Shown one piece after another: positions 24,434-32,617 of a stretch of DNA of 64,000 nucleotides. Under the pieces are notes generated by a model. It made no database searches, was not told the DNA's origin, and was given only the letters and a program-made list of their open reading frames with translations. The first letter of the stretch is position 1, and each line of letters begins with the position of its first letter. Source of the DNA: Chryseobacterium indologenes (GTDB lineage Bacteria > Bacteroidota > Bacteroidia > Flavobacteriales > Weeksellaceae); the NCBI GenBank assembly GCA_002439165.1, contig DJTE01000002.1:1-64000 (forward strand), given 5' to 3'. Position numbers and translations under genes: made by a program.

Positions 24434-25369
24434 ATGCTATTAGAAATAAACAATTTATACTTCTCTCATACCCAGGAAAAACCGCTGTTTCAGAACCTCA
24501 ATCTGCGATTTGAGGAAGGAAAAATCATTGCTCTGGCAGGAGAAAGCGGTTGCGGAAAATCTACCCTTCTCAGCCTTATTTACGGACTGCTGGATTGGGA
24601 AAGCGGTGAAATTATTTTTAATGGAACTCCTCTTCTGGGTCCGAAAGGCAACCTTGTTCCCGGTGAAGCGGAAATGAAATTCGTAGCCCAGAATTTCGAC
24701 CTTATGCCCTATGCTACCGTTGCGGAAAATGTAGGAAAGTTTATTTCCAATATCAATTTAAATCAAAAAAGAGAAACCGTTACAGAACTTCTGGAAGTGG
24801 TAGGACTTCAGGAATTTGCCCATGTCCTTCCTAAATATTTAAGCGGCGGACAACAGCAGAGAGTGGCCATTGCAAGGGCATTGTCTGTACTGCCTAAAAT
24901 GCTTATTCTGGACGAACCTTTCAGTAATCTGGATTTTCCGAGAAAGATAGAACTCCGTGAAAGGCTGTTCAGGTATGTGAAGCAGCACCGGATCTCCCTG
25001 ATCATTTCTACTCACGAGCTTCAGGATGTCATGCCGTGGCTGGATCAGATCGTGATTCTTCAGGACGGAAGATTAATTCAGAATGACGGACCGGAACAGA
25101 CCTACAGAAATCCTTACAATTCTTATGTTGCCAAACTTTTCGGAGAAGTGAATATTTTTAATGAAACCGAGGCTGCCGATTTCCGGATTTCCAGATCTTT
25201 TTATTATCCGAAAGAAATAAAACTCACCGAAAACGGGCTGGAAGCTGAAGTTCTTGAGAGCAGATTCGCAGGAACCCACTACTGGAACAAAATCAGGGTA
25301 AAAGACAAGGAACTTGTGATGTATACTGATGAAAAGATACACGGAATGATCCGTATCTCATTAGTGTAA
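24434..25369 (+). CDS. ABC transporter ATP-binding protein (lone ATPase)
   Basis: 311 residues from ATG 24434 (or 312 from 24431). Seen: Walker A GESGCGKST near 38-46, Q-loop FVAQNFDLMPYATV, signature LSGGQQQRV near 137, Walker B MLILDEPFSNLD near 157, and H-loop STHE near 193. The final ~100 residues (after about 215) resemble a TOBE-like regulatory fold, the CysA/PotA/FbpC architecture for inner-membrane importers. No permease or binding protein is adjacent on either side, so the partner is elsewhere or the protein serves in a different role. The start at 24434 is preferred because the -7 box TACATTTG lies at 24422-24429. Confidence 0.85.
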   Translation: MLLEINNLYFSHTQEKPLFQNLNLRFEEGKIIALAGESGCGKSTLLSLIYGLLDWESGEIIFNGTPLLGPKGNLVPGEAEMKFVAQNFDLMPYATVAENVGKFISNINLNQKRETVTELLEVVGLQEFAHVLPKYLSGGQQQRVAIARALSVLPKMLILDEPFSNLDFPRKIELRERLFRYVKQHRISLIISTHELQDVMPWLDQIVILQDGRLIQNDGPEQTYRNPYNSYVAKLFGEVNIFNETEAADFRISRSFYYPKEIKLTENGLEAEVLESRFAGTHYWNKIRVKDKELVMYTDEKIHGMIRISLV

Positions 25370-25495
25370 TAAACCGCTTCCTGAACAGGCTTCCGATTTC
25401 CGGCATTCTTCATAACGTAAAGATTATCTTACACTTATTGTTAGTTTGTGGATAAAAAAAACACAAATACAGCACATCGTTATTAAACTTTTTCT

Positions 25496-25622
25496 TACAT
25501 TTGTATCTACACAGCATAAGGAAATTTTTGGTTAATTCTCTTTCTGCCTTGAGACGGACATTAGCAGTTCTTTGCAATTAAGTCTTTGAAAGATTACACT
25601 GTCCAATTCTTTCCTTTTTTTG
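25496..25622 (+). ncRNA. Candidate structured RNA, possibly 6S-like (Flavo-1 type)
   Basis: A -7 box TACATTTG (25496-25503) starts a stretch with no reading frame. Bases 25518-25524 (AAGGAAA) can pair with 25610-25616 (TTTCCTT), and 25556-25560 (GGACA) with 25600-25604 (TGTCC); an apical TCTTT/AAAGA pair sits at 25570-25574 and 25589-25593. A large unpaired 5' bulge separates the two outer helices, and the outer helix runs into a T-tract (25615-25621) that would end transcription. A long hairpin with an internal bubble and a length near 110 bases recalls 6S-like RNAs of Bacteroidota (Rfam 6S-Flavo), but I cannot score it against the model. Confidence 0.35.
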
Positions 25623-25655
25623 TGGCCTTCCCACAAATGGTTTTTGCCTGATAAC

Positions 25656-26017
25656 TAAAAAATTTAAGATAAGTAAAAGCCTTTCCCTTCTTAAACTTTG
25701 TATTGCCTTGTTAAGATTACGCCTTTGTTTATCTTAAAATAACACTCAATTATTATTTATTCTTTGTCTTGGCTTTGTGATTAAATTTTTCTGCCATTAC
25801 TACACAAATTAATTTATGGCATCTGTAAAGTATGAAAAAAAAATTAACGCAAAGCTGATGAGGGGTACTGCTGATTTCAGAAAGCAAAGATAAGAATCAA
25901 CTCCGTTGATTCGATGAAGCGGATGTTACACACATGCGTTTTATTCATACCTGAACTCTTAAACCAGGATGCTTATTTTCTGCAACAAAATCTGCTCAAT
26001 CTGCATGATCCGCGAGA
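25656..26017. repeat. Tandem repeat unit 1 (362 bases)
   Basis: First of two and a fraction near-identical units. It starts at a CTAAAAAATTTAAGATAA run and includes CCTTTCCCTTCTTAAACTTTG, TGCCATTACTACACAAATT with a matching inverted TTTATGGCA, the palindrome GAATCAAC-TCC-GTTGATTC (25894-25912) and CTGCATGATCCGCGAGAC. It is non-coding; no transposase. Part of it (25844-26017) matches the reverse complement of the window-start repeats. Confidence 0.9.
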
Positions 26018-26369
26018 CTAAAAAAATTAAGATAAACAAAAGCCTTTCCCTTCTTAAACTTTGTATTGCCTTGCTAAGTTTACGCCTTAAAATAACACTC
26101 AATTATTATTTATTCTTTGTTTTGGCTTTGTGAGTAAATTTTTCTGCCATTAATACACAAATTAATTTATGGCATCTGCAAAGTATGGAAAAAAATTAAC
26201 GCAAAGCTGATGAGGGATAATGCTGATTTCAGAAAGCAAAGATAAGAATCAACTCCGTTGATTCGATGAAGCGGACGTTACACACATGCGTTTTATTCAT
26301 ACCTGAACTCTTAAACAAGGATGCTTATTTTCTACAACAAAATCTGCTCAATCTGCATGATCCGCGAGA
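26018..26369. repeat. Tandem repeat unit 2 (352 bases)
   Basis: Near-identical to unit 1, but with about 10-11 bases missing where unit 1 has TTTGTTTATC (near 25733). The palindrome recurs at 26246-26264. High identity with unit 1 shows recent duplication. Confidence 0.9.
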
Positions 26370-26512
26370 CTAAAAAAATTAAGATAAACAAAAGCCTTTC
26401 CCTTCTTAAACTTTGTATTGCCTTGCTAAGTTTACGCCTTTGTTTATCTTAAAATAACACTCAATTATTATTTATTCTTTGTCTTGGCTTTGTGATTAAA
26501 TTTTTCTGCCAC
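26370..26512. repeat. Tandem repeat unit 3, partial
   Basis: Covers only the first ~140 bases of the unit, up to the TTTTTCTGCCA run, then passes into the long hairpin at 26506-26550. It retains the TTTGTTTATC stretch that unit 2 lacks, so it is closer to unit 1 there. Confidence 0.85.
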
Positions 26513-26550
26513 TGATACACTAATAATAATGATTAGTGCATCAGTGGCAG
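26506..26550. repeat. Long inverted repeat ending the tandem array
   Basis: Left arm CTGCCACTGATACACTAAT (26506-26524) and right arm ATTAGTGCATCAGTGGCAG (26532-26550) form a 19-base stem with a single mismatch and a seven-base loop. The first bases of the left arm continue the repeat unit, so the hairpin is the end structure of the array. It has a poly-A on its right, so no plus-strand T-run; it might work as a terminator for minus-strand transcripts but its role is unknown. Confidence 0.85.
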
Positions 26551-26618
26551 AAAATATTTTGATAATTTCTTTTATTTTTTATTGAAATTCAATTACCTAT
26601 CGTCAAAAGCCAGCTGCA

Positions 26619-26963
26619 TTACGCCTTCTTCACAAATTCCGATTTCAGAGCCATTGCACCAAAACCATCAATTTTACAGTCAATATTATGATCGCTTCCC
26701 GGGCGGAGACGTATATTTTTAACTTTTGTTCCCGCTTTTACCGGTTTTGGAGCTCCTTTTACCGGAAGATCTTTGATCACCACCACAGAATCACCATCCA
26801 TCAGCTCATTCCCGTTTGAATCCAGGATTTTACCTTCACTGGCAGTCTCCGCGGCAGTTTCTTCAGGATTCCATTCGTAGAAACACTGGGAACATACCAT
26901 CATATTATCGCTCGGATAGGTAAATTCAGAGCTGCATTTCGGACAAAGTACAGTATCACTCAT
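26619..26963 (-). CDS. YjdM/PhnA family zinc-ribbon protein
   Basis: 114 residues from the start at 26963 (MSDTVLCPKCSSEF). N-terminal zinc ribbon CPKC...CSQC (Cys7, Cys10, and a second pair near 26 and 29), then the PhnA C-terminal domain (LDSNGNELMDGDSVVVIKDLPVKGAPKPVKAGTKVKNIRL). The family was once linked to phosphonoacetate but its general role is uncertain. The start is fixed by a -7 box TACCTTTG at 26986-26979; the longer frame to 27062 reads through a TC-rich dispersed repeat and is an artefact. Confidence 0.9.
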   Translation of the reverse strand: MSDTVLCPKCSSEFTYPSDNMMVCSQCFYEWNPEETAAETASEGKILDSNGNELMDGDSVVVIKDLPVKGAPKPVKAGTKVKNIRLRPGSDHNIDCKIDGFGAMALKSEFVKKA

Positions 26964-26999
26964 ATTTTTAATTTTTTGCAAAGGTAGAGCTTTTTGGGG

Positions 27000-27062
27000 G
27001 TTAAAGTCAAGAGGGAGAAGAGACATAGACAGAGAGATAATAGACGGATAGATGAGAGACAT
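27000..27062. repeat. TC/GA-rich short dispersed repeat
   Basis: A purine-rich run on the plus strand whose complement carries ATGTCTCTCATCTATCC and TCTATTATCT, the same words as 6727-6760. It lies just upstream of the YjdM gene. Related looser tracts are at 15796-15850. Confidence 0.7.
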
Positions 27063-27249
27063 GGAGGTTGGAAAAATAAAAAGGGAGTTTGTTTCACAGG
27101 GGCATGAGGAAAAGCTGTTGATTTCAAAAGCTGACTAGCGAAGCAAATTGACGATTCACTATTCACCCCTTATCCCTCTCCGGCATCCAAACTTTCCAAC
27201 TCTCAACTATAATTCGTACTTTTGCAGATTCAAAACAGCAGACCCAATT

Positions 27250-28455
27250 ATGGAACTTATTCACAGAAACCTGGCGATCGGAATTCACGATGCTTTACAG
27301 GAAACATTTTTCGAGAAAAATAAATATGCCGATAAAGTAATCGAAAGACTTTTAAAAGCTAATAAAAAATGGGGAAGCCAGGACAGAGCCGTTGTTTCTG
27401 AAATCTTCTATAATATCATCCGTTGGAAAAGACGTCTTGAATATTATATGGGAGAAGGGGTAAAACCCGGCAACATCTATAAACTTATCCTTGCTTATCT
27501 GCTTTGGAGCAAAACCAATTATAAGAAATTTGAAGAGTTTGACGGAATAAAAATCGCAGATATCCTTACCAAGCTTAAAAAGAATACGGTTCCTACCAAA
27601 GCTATTGAACATTCTATCCCTGAATGGCTGGCTGAAACCCTGGAAAAAGAACTGGGTTCCGGATGGGAAAAAGAAATGCACGCCCTGAACGAGCAGGCTC
27701 CGACTGTTTTAAGAACCAATACCTTAAAAACATCTACCAAAGAACTTATTTCTGATCTTGCCGATGAGAACGTAGTTTCCTACCCTATCAAAAACTATCC
27801 GGATGCCGTACAGCTGGAAGAAAAGAAAAATGTATTTCTTACCACGGCTTTCAAAGAAGGATTGTTTGAAGTTCAGGATGCTTCTTCTCAGAAAATAGGG
27901 TACTTCCTTGATGTAAAAGAAGGACAGAGAGTGGTAGACGCATGTGCAGGAGCCGGCGGAAAAACCCTTCACCTGGCTGCATTGATGGGAAATAAAGGAC
28001 AGATCATCGCTCTGGATATCTTTGAATGGAAGCTTGCCGAATTGAAACGCCGTGCCAAAAGAGCCGGTGCACACAATATCGAAACCCGTATGATTTCTGA
28101 CAATAAAGTGATCAAACGTCTTCATGAAAAAGCAGACCGACTTCTGATTGATGCTCCATGTTCAGGACTGGGAGTTTTAAAAAGAAATCCGGACAGCAAA
28201 TGGAAAATCGACCAGGATTTCATCGACAGAATTAAAAAAGAACAGCAGCAGATCCTTCAGGATTATTCCAAAATGCTGAAAAAAGGTGGAAAAATGGTGT
28301 ATGCAACCTGTTCTATTTTACCTTCAGAGAACAATCTTCAGGTAGAAGAATTCCTTAAAAACAACCCGGGATTCAGGATGATCAAAGATGAAAAGGTGAT
28401 GCCGAGCACAGGATACGACGGATTCTATATGGCACTCATTGAAAGGATTTCGTAA
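27250..28455 (+). CDS. RsmB/RsmF-type 16S rRNA (cytosine-C5) methyltransferase
   Basis: 401 residues from ATG 27250. Central Rossmann fold with the SAM motif VDACAGAGGKTLHLAA near 235-250, the release Cys in DAPCSGLGVLKRNPD near 303-317, and the catalytic TCS in YATCSILPSENN near 358. The N-terminal part lacks a clear NusB domain but has a FFEKNKYADKVIERLLKANKKWGSQDRA helical stretch similar to it, so RsmB fits better than RsmF. Preceded by the -7 box TACTTTTG (27217-27224). A longer frame to 27148 lies upstream of the promoter and is rejected. Confidence 0.9.
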   Translation: MELIHRNLAIGIHDALQETFFEKNKYADKVIERLLKANKKWGSQDRAVVSEIFYNIIRWKRRLEYYMGEGVKPGNIYKLILAYLLWSKTNYKKFEEFDGIKIADILTKLKKNTVPTKAIEHSIPEWLAETLEKELGSGWEKEMHALNEQAPTVLRTNTLKTSTKELISDLADENVVSYPIKNYPDAVQLEEKKNVFLTTAFKEGLFEVQDASSQKIGYFLDVKEGQRVVDACAGAGGKTLHLAALMGNKGQIIALDIFEWKLAELKRRAKRAGAHNIETRMISDNKVIKRLHEKADRLLIDAPCSGLGVLKRNPDSKWKIDQDFIDRIKKEQQQILQDYSKMLKKGGKMVYATCSILPSENNLQVEEFLKNNPGFRMIKDEKVMPSTGYDGFYMALIERIS

Positions 28456-28480
28456 ACCGGATTTATCAATACAATATATC

Positions 28481-28510
28481 AACTACTCTATTTTCAGGGT
28501 AGTTTTTTTG
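28481..28510 (+). terminator. Terminator of the rRNA methyltransferase gene
   Basis: Stem AACTACTCT (28481-28489) with AGGGTAGTT (28496-28504) with a single G-U pair, followed by a seven-base T-run. Confidence 0.85.
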
Positions 28511-28558
28511 TATATATTGCAGACATAAAAACTTATTCTGTCATTAGACACAATAACC

Positions 28559-28843
28559 TTACCAGCTTTCATTTTCCAGAATAAACAATTTTCTTTCCTC
28601 CGGTAAGCGAACGTGATATTCAACCATAATGGTATCTCTGTAATTTAATTTTTCTGCTAAATCCTGAGAAAGCTGTCCTAAAATCTGAATTTTCAACTCT
28701 TCACTGCTTATTGGCCGGCCAAAATTAAAGTATGACGAATAATAGGTTTTTACATTGCCAAACTTCTTCACTTTCACCTTCGGTGTATGAACCAGACAAA
28801 AATTCACAAGCAACAGCAATACAAATTAAAAGATGTATTTCAT
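28559..28843 (-). pseudogene. Small secreted protein with a stop codon inside its signal peptide
   Basis: The minus frame from ATG 28843 reads M-K-Y-I-F-stop-F-V-L-L-L-L-V-N-F-C-L-V-H-T-P, i.e. a typical signal peptide interrupted by TAA at 28828-28826. Beyond it the frame is open for 86 more residues (KVKVKKFGNVKTYYSSYFNFG..., ending ILENESW), with RPISSEELKIQILGQLSQDLAEKL as the likely soluble part. Translation could only start at a TTG (28819) that would leave the hydrophobic stretch without a charged N-terminus. It may be a recent nonsense mutation or a base-calling error. No named family recognised. Confidence 0.6.
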
Positions 28844-28955
28844 GGGATTCGTTTTATCCTGAACGTAACATTTATACATTTATTACCTACTCATTCTTTT
28901 GAAAACCTCTTATAGATATTAACCTTATCTTTGAGAAAAACCTATCTCTAAAATT

Positions 28956-30623
28956 ATGTTTAAAAAGACTGCATTAAGCTTTTTTATGGTATTCCTGTTC
29001 TGCCTGATCTCCGCGCAGACCTATGAAATTCAGTACACCAGCTCCTATAACGGCAAAGTAGTGTCTGACCAACCCCTTACCCTTGTATGGGTCAATGAAA
29101 AAGAAAATTTCATCCTGAACCAGACCATCCGGGAGCAAAAGAGCAGCTACCCTTTTGAGATCACCAAAGTGGAAAAGCCTTCCAATACCGTTGTCTCTTA
29201 TGCATTTCTGAAACCGGGGGAAACCATTTCTTCCTCAGATGCGGAATCTGTAAAAAAGCAGACTTTTGAAATGACGACAGAAACTAAAAAAATATTAGGT
29301 TACACCTGTAAAAAAGCGGTTACCAAGATCAATTCCAATACCATCGAGGTCTGGTACACCAACGATTTAAAGATCAATGGCGGGCCGTCTGTTCTCGGGC
29401 AGAATTTAGGATTGGTACTGGAAGTGGAAAGAAACAAAAATTCACTGATCACTGCTACTTCCATTAAAAAAATCAGGAAAACGGATATTGACCAAATCAT
29501 CAAAGGATCTGTACAGACTACTGATCTTTCAGGCTATAAAGATCTTCTGTGGAAAAGCCGTTTCACCACACTGAAAGTTTTCGAAAACGAAACGATCAAT
29601 TTTTCAGATGAATCCAGATCAAATGAAGATGTAAAAAAATTTGCAAACGGAACAATTATTCTTAAAAAAGTAAAGTTTCCTGTCATCAGAGAAGGGGAAA
29701 ATATCTTTGTAGAACTGAAGCAGCAATCTAACGGTGATGCCTATGACAGAACCGGAACCGTATTCTTTATTCCGCAGGATAAAGCCGTTTCTTTTTTTGA
29801 CGGACTGGAAAAAGGAGCCAAAACACTTCCTGTTTATGAGAATGGAAACGGAAAACAGTATTATGGAGTGACAGCTGACGAAAACTATACTCCTGCCGTA
29901 GAAATGATGCGTTTCTTTACAGCTTTCGGCATCCATAAATTCAATCATATCCAGCTTAAAGGAAAAGACTGGCAGACCGTCAGCCCTTTCCGGCAGGATA
30001 TTACAGAACTGAAACCCTCTCTTTCCGAAAAAGAACTGTGGATAGGTGCTTTTATAGGCAATTACGATAAAGGCGGCCACAATGTAAGCCTTGAAATTAC
30101 GATTCATAAAAGCGATCAGACTGTTCATAAAAATAATACGGTCATTCCGCTTTTCAACACACTGAACATTATGGAAATGGCCGGACAGGATTATTCCACA
30201 ATGTTTGATAAGGACAAGGGTCTTTTTGTGGAGTTCACTTTAAAGAAGGACCTGAAAAACGCACAGCTCCGCTTTACAACAACGGGGCACGGAGGCTGGG
30301 AAAACGGCGATGAATTTGTTCCCAAACCCAATGCTATCTGGCTGGACGGAAAAATGACCTTTTCTTTTATACCGTGGAGAACAGACTGCGGATCTTACCG
30401 CCTTTATAATCCTGCTTCCGGTAATTTTCAGGATGGCCTGTCTTCATCAGACCTCAGCAGATCCAACTGGTGCCCGGGAACGGTTACCAATCCCAATTTT
30501 ATTCCTCTCGGTGATCTGAAAGCCGGTAAACACACGTTACAGGTAAAAATTCCGCAAGGTCCTGCGGAAGGAACAAGCTTCAGTTCCTGGAACGTTTCAG
30601 GGGTTTTACTGGGGTCCCAATAA
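28956..30623 (+). CDS. Secreted GLPGLI / PNGase F-like fusion protein
   Basis: 555 residues, signal peptide ending CLISAQ. Residues about 22-180 are GLPGLI-like (GYTCKKA at 115-121, then EVWYTNDLKINGGPSVLGQNLGLVLEV). Residues about 220-555 resemble peptide-N4-(N-acetyl-glucosaminyl) asparagine amidase F: GDAYDRTGTVFFI (Asp264 in place of the catalytic Asp60 of PNGase F), GHGGWENGDEFVPKPNAIWLDG (Glu453 in place of Glu206), and SRSNWCPG near the C-terminus. By eye the third PNGase F residue, Glu118, falls on a Phe here. The architecture recalls PNGase F-II with an N-terminal bowl-like domain. It likely removes N-glycans from host or environmental glycoproteins. Promoter -7 TATCTTTG at 28926-28933. 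Confidence 0.75.
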   Translation: MFKKTALSFFMVFLFCLISAQTYEIQYTSSYNGKVVSDQPLTLVWVNEKENFILNQTIREQKSSYPFEITKVEKPSNTVVSYAFLKPGETISSSDAESVKKQTFEMTTETKKILGYTCKKAVTKINSNTIEVWYTNDLKINGGPSVLGQNLGLVLEVERNKNSLITATSIKKIRKTDIDQIIKGSVQTTDLSGYKDLLWKSRFTTLKVFENETINFSDESRSNEDVKKFANGTIILKKVKFPVIREGENIFVELKQQSNGDAYDRTGTVFFIPQDKAVSFFDGLEKGAKTLPVYENGNGKQYYGVTADENYTPAVEMMRFFTAFGIHKFNHIQLKGKDWQTVSPFRQDITELKPSLSEKELWIGAFIGNYDKGGHNVSLEITIHKSDQTVHKNNTVIPLFNTLNIMEMAGQDYSTMFDKDKGLFVEFTLKKDLKNAQLRFTTTGHGGWENGDEFVPKPNAIWLDGKMTFSFIPWRTDCGSYRLYNPASGNFQDGLSSSDLSRSNWCPGTVTNPNFIPLGDLKAGKHTLQVKIPQGPAEGTSFSSWNVSGVLLGSQ

Positions 30624-30630
30624 AACAAAA

Positions 30631-30658
30631 CCTTCTTGCAAAGAGAATTGCAAGAAGG
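30631..30658. terminator. Hairpin after the PNGase-like gene
   Basis: Perfect 10-base stem CCTTCTTGCA (30631-30640) with TGCAAGAAGG (30649-30658). The plus-strand 3' side lacks a U-run (it continues TAAAAACAC), so it may only stabilise the message end. The following 290 bases to asnB are AT-rich and hold only the asnB promoter. Confidence 0.6.
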
Positions 30659-30893
30659 TAAAAACACAAATGATGAAAAAAAATTATTTCGAGCCACAAA
30701 GTAAGGGCTAAAATTCATATAATAAATTACCATATATTAATAATTATTTCATTTTTATTTTGTATAGAGTATACAGCAAAGTTCACAGAAACGAAAAATA
30801 TTAATCAGATACACCATAATCAATCTTTATAGTTAATATTTTTCGTTAAAATAAATTAATTAATTAAAAATATTAACTTTTATTTATTTTTTA

Positions 30894-30924
30894 TTGTTAT
30901 TTTTAAACATCACCTTTACTTTTG
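30894..30924 (+). promoter_or_regulatory. Promoter of asnB
   Basis: -33 TTG at 30894-30896 and -7 TACTTTTG at 30917-30924 with a 20-base spacer, 23 bases before the ATG. Confidence 0.7.
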
Positions 30925-30946
30925 TTTCAAATAAAAATGATAAAAA

Positions 30947-32617
30947 ATGTGCGGAATTGTATGTTTGTTTGATGCCAAACAAAAAACAGGAATATTAAGA
31001 CCTCAGGTACTGGAAATGTCAAAAAAAATCCGTCACAGAGGTCCGGACTGGAGCGGTGTGTTTCAGGATGACCATGTGATCTTTTCTCATGAGAGACTTG
31101 CCATTGTAGATCCGGCTTCCGGAAAACAGCCTTTATTCAGTAAAGACGGAAAAGTAGTTTTAGCGGTAAACGGAGAGATCTACAACCACAGGGAATTAAA
31201 GAAAGAGTTTCCTGATTTTGAATTCCAGACCCAGTCTGACTGTGAAGTAATCCTTGCCTTATACAGAAAATACGGAAAAGACTTCCTTGAAAAACTGAAT
31301 GGAATCTTTGCCTTCTCTCTTTATGATATGGAAAACGGAATATACCTCATTGCCCGCGACCATATGGGAATCTGCCCTCTCTACCAGGGATGGGATAAAA
31401 ACGGAAACTATTACGTAGCTTCCGAATTAAAAGCCCTTGAAGACATCTGTAAAACCATTGAAACTTTTCTTCCCGGACATCTGGTTTACAGCCCGGACGG
31501 TTCTGAACTTCAAAAGTGGTACACAAGAGACTGGGAAAGTTTTGATCATGTAAAAGATAACAAAACAGATATTGATGTACTCAGAAAAGGCCTGGAAGAT
31601 GCGGTACACAGACAGCTGATGAGCGACGTTCCTTATGGAGTACTTCTTTCCGGAGGACTGGATTCGTCTGTTATTTCAGCGGTGACGGCCAAGTTTGCGA
31701 GACAGAGAATTGAAAGCGGAGATACCCAGGAAGCATGGTACCCAAGACTTCACAGTTTTGCCGTGGGACTGGTAGGCTCTCCCGACCTGGCTGCTGCAAA
31801 AAAGGCAGCGGAACATATCGGCTCCGTACACCATGAAGTGAACTTTACCGTTCAGGAAGGGCTGGATGCCATACGCGATGTCATCTATCATCTGGAAACC
31901 TACGATGTAACAACCATCAGAGCCTCTACCCCGATGTACCTTCTGGCAAGAGTGATTAAATCTATGGGAATCAAAATGGTTCTTTCCGGTGAAGGCTCCG
32001 ATGAACTGTTCGGAGGATATCTGTATTTCCACAAGGCCCCGAACGCGAAGGAATTCCATGATGAAACCGTAAGAAAACTGGGCAAGCTTCATCTTTATGA
32101 CTGTTTAAGAGCCAATAAAGCCCTGATGAGCTGGGGAATTGAAGGAAGAGTACCTTTCCTTGACAAAGAATTTATGGATATTGCGATGACCGTTAATCCA
32201 CAGGATAAGATGATCAGTGTTTCCGAAGGAAAAATTGAGAAATGGGTATTGAGAAAAGCTTTTGAAGATCTTCTCCCGGATTCTATTGTATGGAGACAGA
32301 AGGAACAGTTCTCAGACGGGGTTGGTTATTCCTGGATCGATACCCTGAAAGAAGTTGCTGAAAAAGAAGTTACTGATGAAATGATGGCCAATGCCAGATT
32401 CAGATTTCCGCTCAACACTCCTCAGAATAAGGAAGAATACCGTTACAGAACTATTTTTGAAGAACATTTTCCAAGTGAAACGGCTGCAGCCACAGTTCCG
32501 TCTGTTCCTTCGGTAGCCTGCTCCACTCCTGTCGCTCTGGAATGGGATGAAGCTTTCAAAAAAATGAATGATCCGAGCGGAAGGGCGGTTAAGGTGCATG
32601 AAACGTCTTATGAATAA
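30947..32617 (+). CDS. asnB: Asparagine synthase B (glutamine-hydrolysing)
   Basis: Makes asparagine from aspartate, ATP and glutamine in the cytosol. 556 residues: the glutamine amidotransferase half begins with catalytic Cys2 (MCGIVCLFD), with RHRGPDWSG and SHERLAIVDP; the synthetase half has the pyrophosphate loop LLSGGLDSSV near 232-241 and the GEGSDELFGGY motif. The Cys2 residue fixes the start at 30947. A final 50-residue tail (AAATVPSVPSVACS...) is usual for this family. Monocistronic with its own promoter. Confidence 0.96.
   Translation: MCGIVCLFDAKQKTGILRPQVLEMSKKIRHRGPDWSGVFQDDHVIFSHERLAIVDPASGKQPLFSKDGKVVLAVNGEIYNHRELKKEFPDFEFQTQSDCEVILALYRKYGKDFLEKLNGIFAFSLYDMENGIYLIARDHMGICPLYQGWDKNGNYYVASELKALEDICKTIETFLPGHLVYSPDGSELQKWYTRDWESFDHVKDNKTDIDVLRKGLEDAVHRQLMSDVPYGVLLSGGLDSSVISAVTAKFARQRIESGDTQEAWYPRLHSFAVGLVGSPDLAAAKKAAEHIGSVHHEVNFTVQEGLDAIRDVIYHLETYDVTTIRASTPMYLLARVIKSMGIKMVLSGEGSDELFGGYLYFHKAPNAKEFHDETVRKLGKLHLYDCLRANKALMSWGIEGRVPFLDKEFMDIAMTVNPQDKMISVSEGKIEKWVLRKAFEDLLPDSIVWRQKEQFSDGVGYSWIDTLKEVAEKEVTDEMMANARFRFPLNTPQNKEEYRYRTIFEEHFPSETAAATVPSVPSVACSTPVALEWDEAFKKMNDPSGRAVKVHETSYE

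Noticed and set aside
25447..25455. A perfect DnaA box (TGTGGATAA, complement TTATCCACA) in the AT-rich stretch before the repeat array
   Set aside because: A single nine-base match is expected about once in twice this length on two strands, and no further box cluster, dnaA or gidA gene is nearby, so an origin is not supported.
26967..27062. Extended N-terminus of the YjdM protein up to 27062
   Set aside because: The extra residues come from the TC-rich dispersed repeat, and a promoter box lies between it and the ATG at 26963.
30624..30946. Possible small gene or RNA in the gap before asnB
   Set aside because: Only a hairpin near 30631-30658 and the asnB promoter are present; the rest is AT-rich sequence with no frame or fold that I can support.
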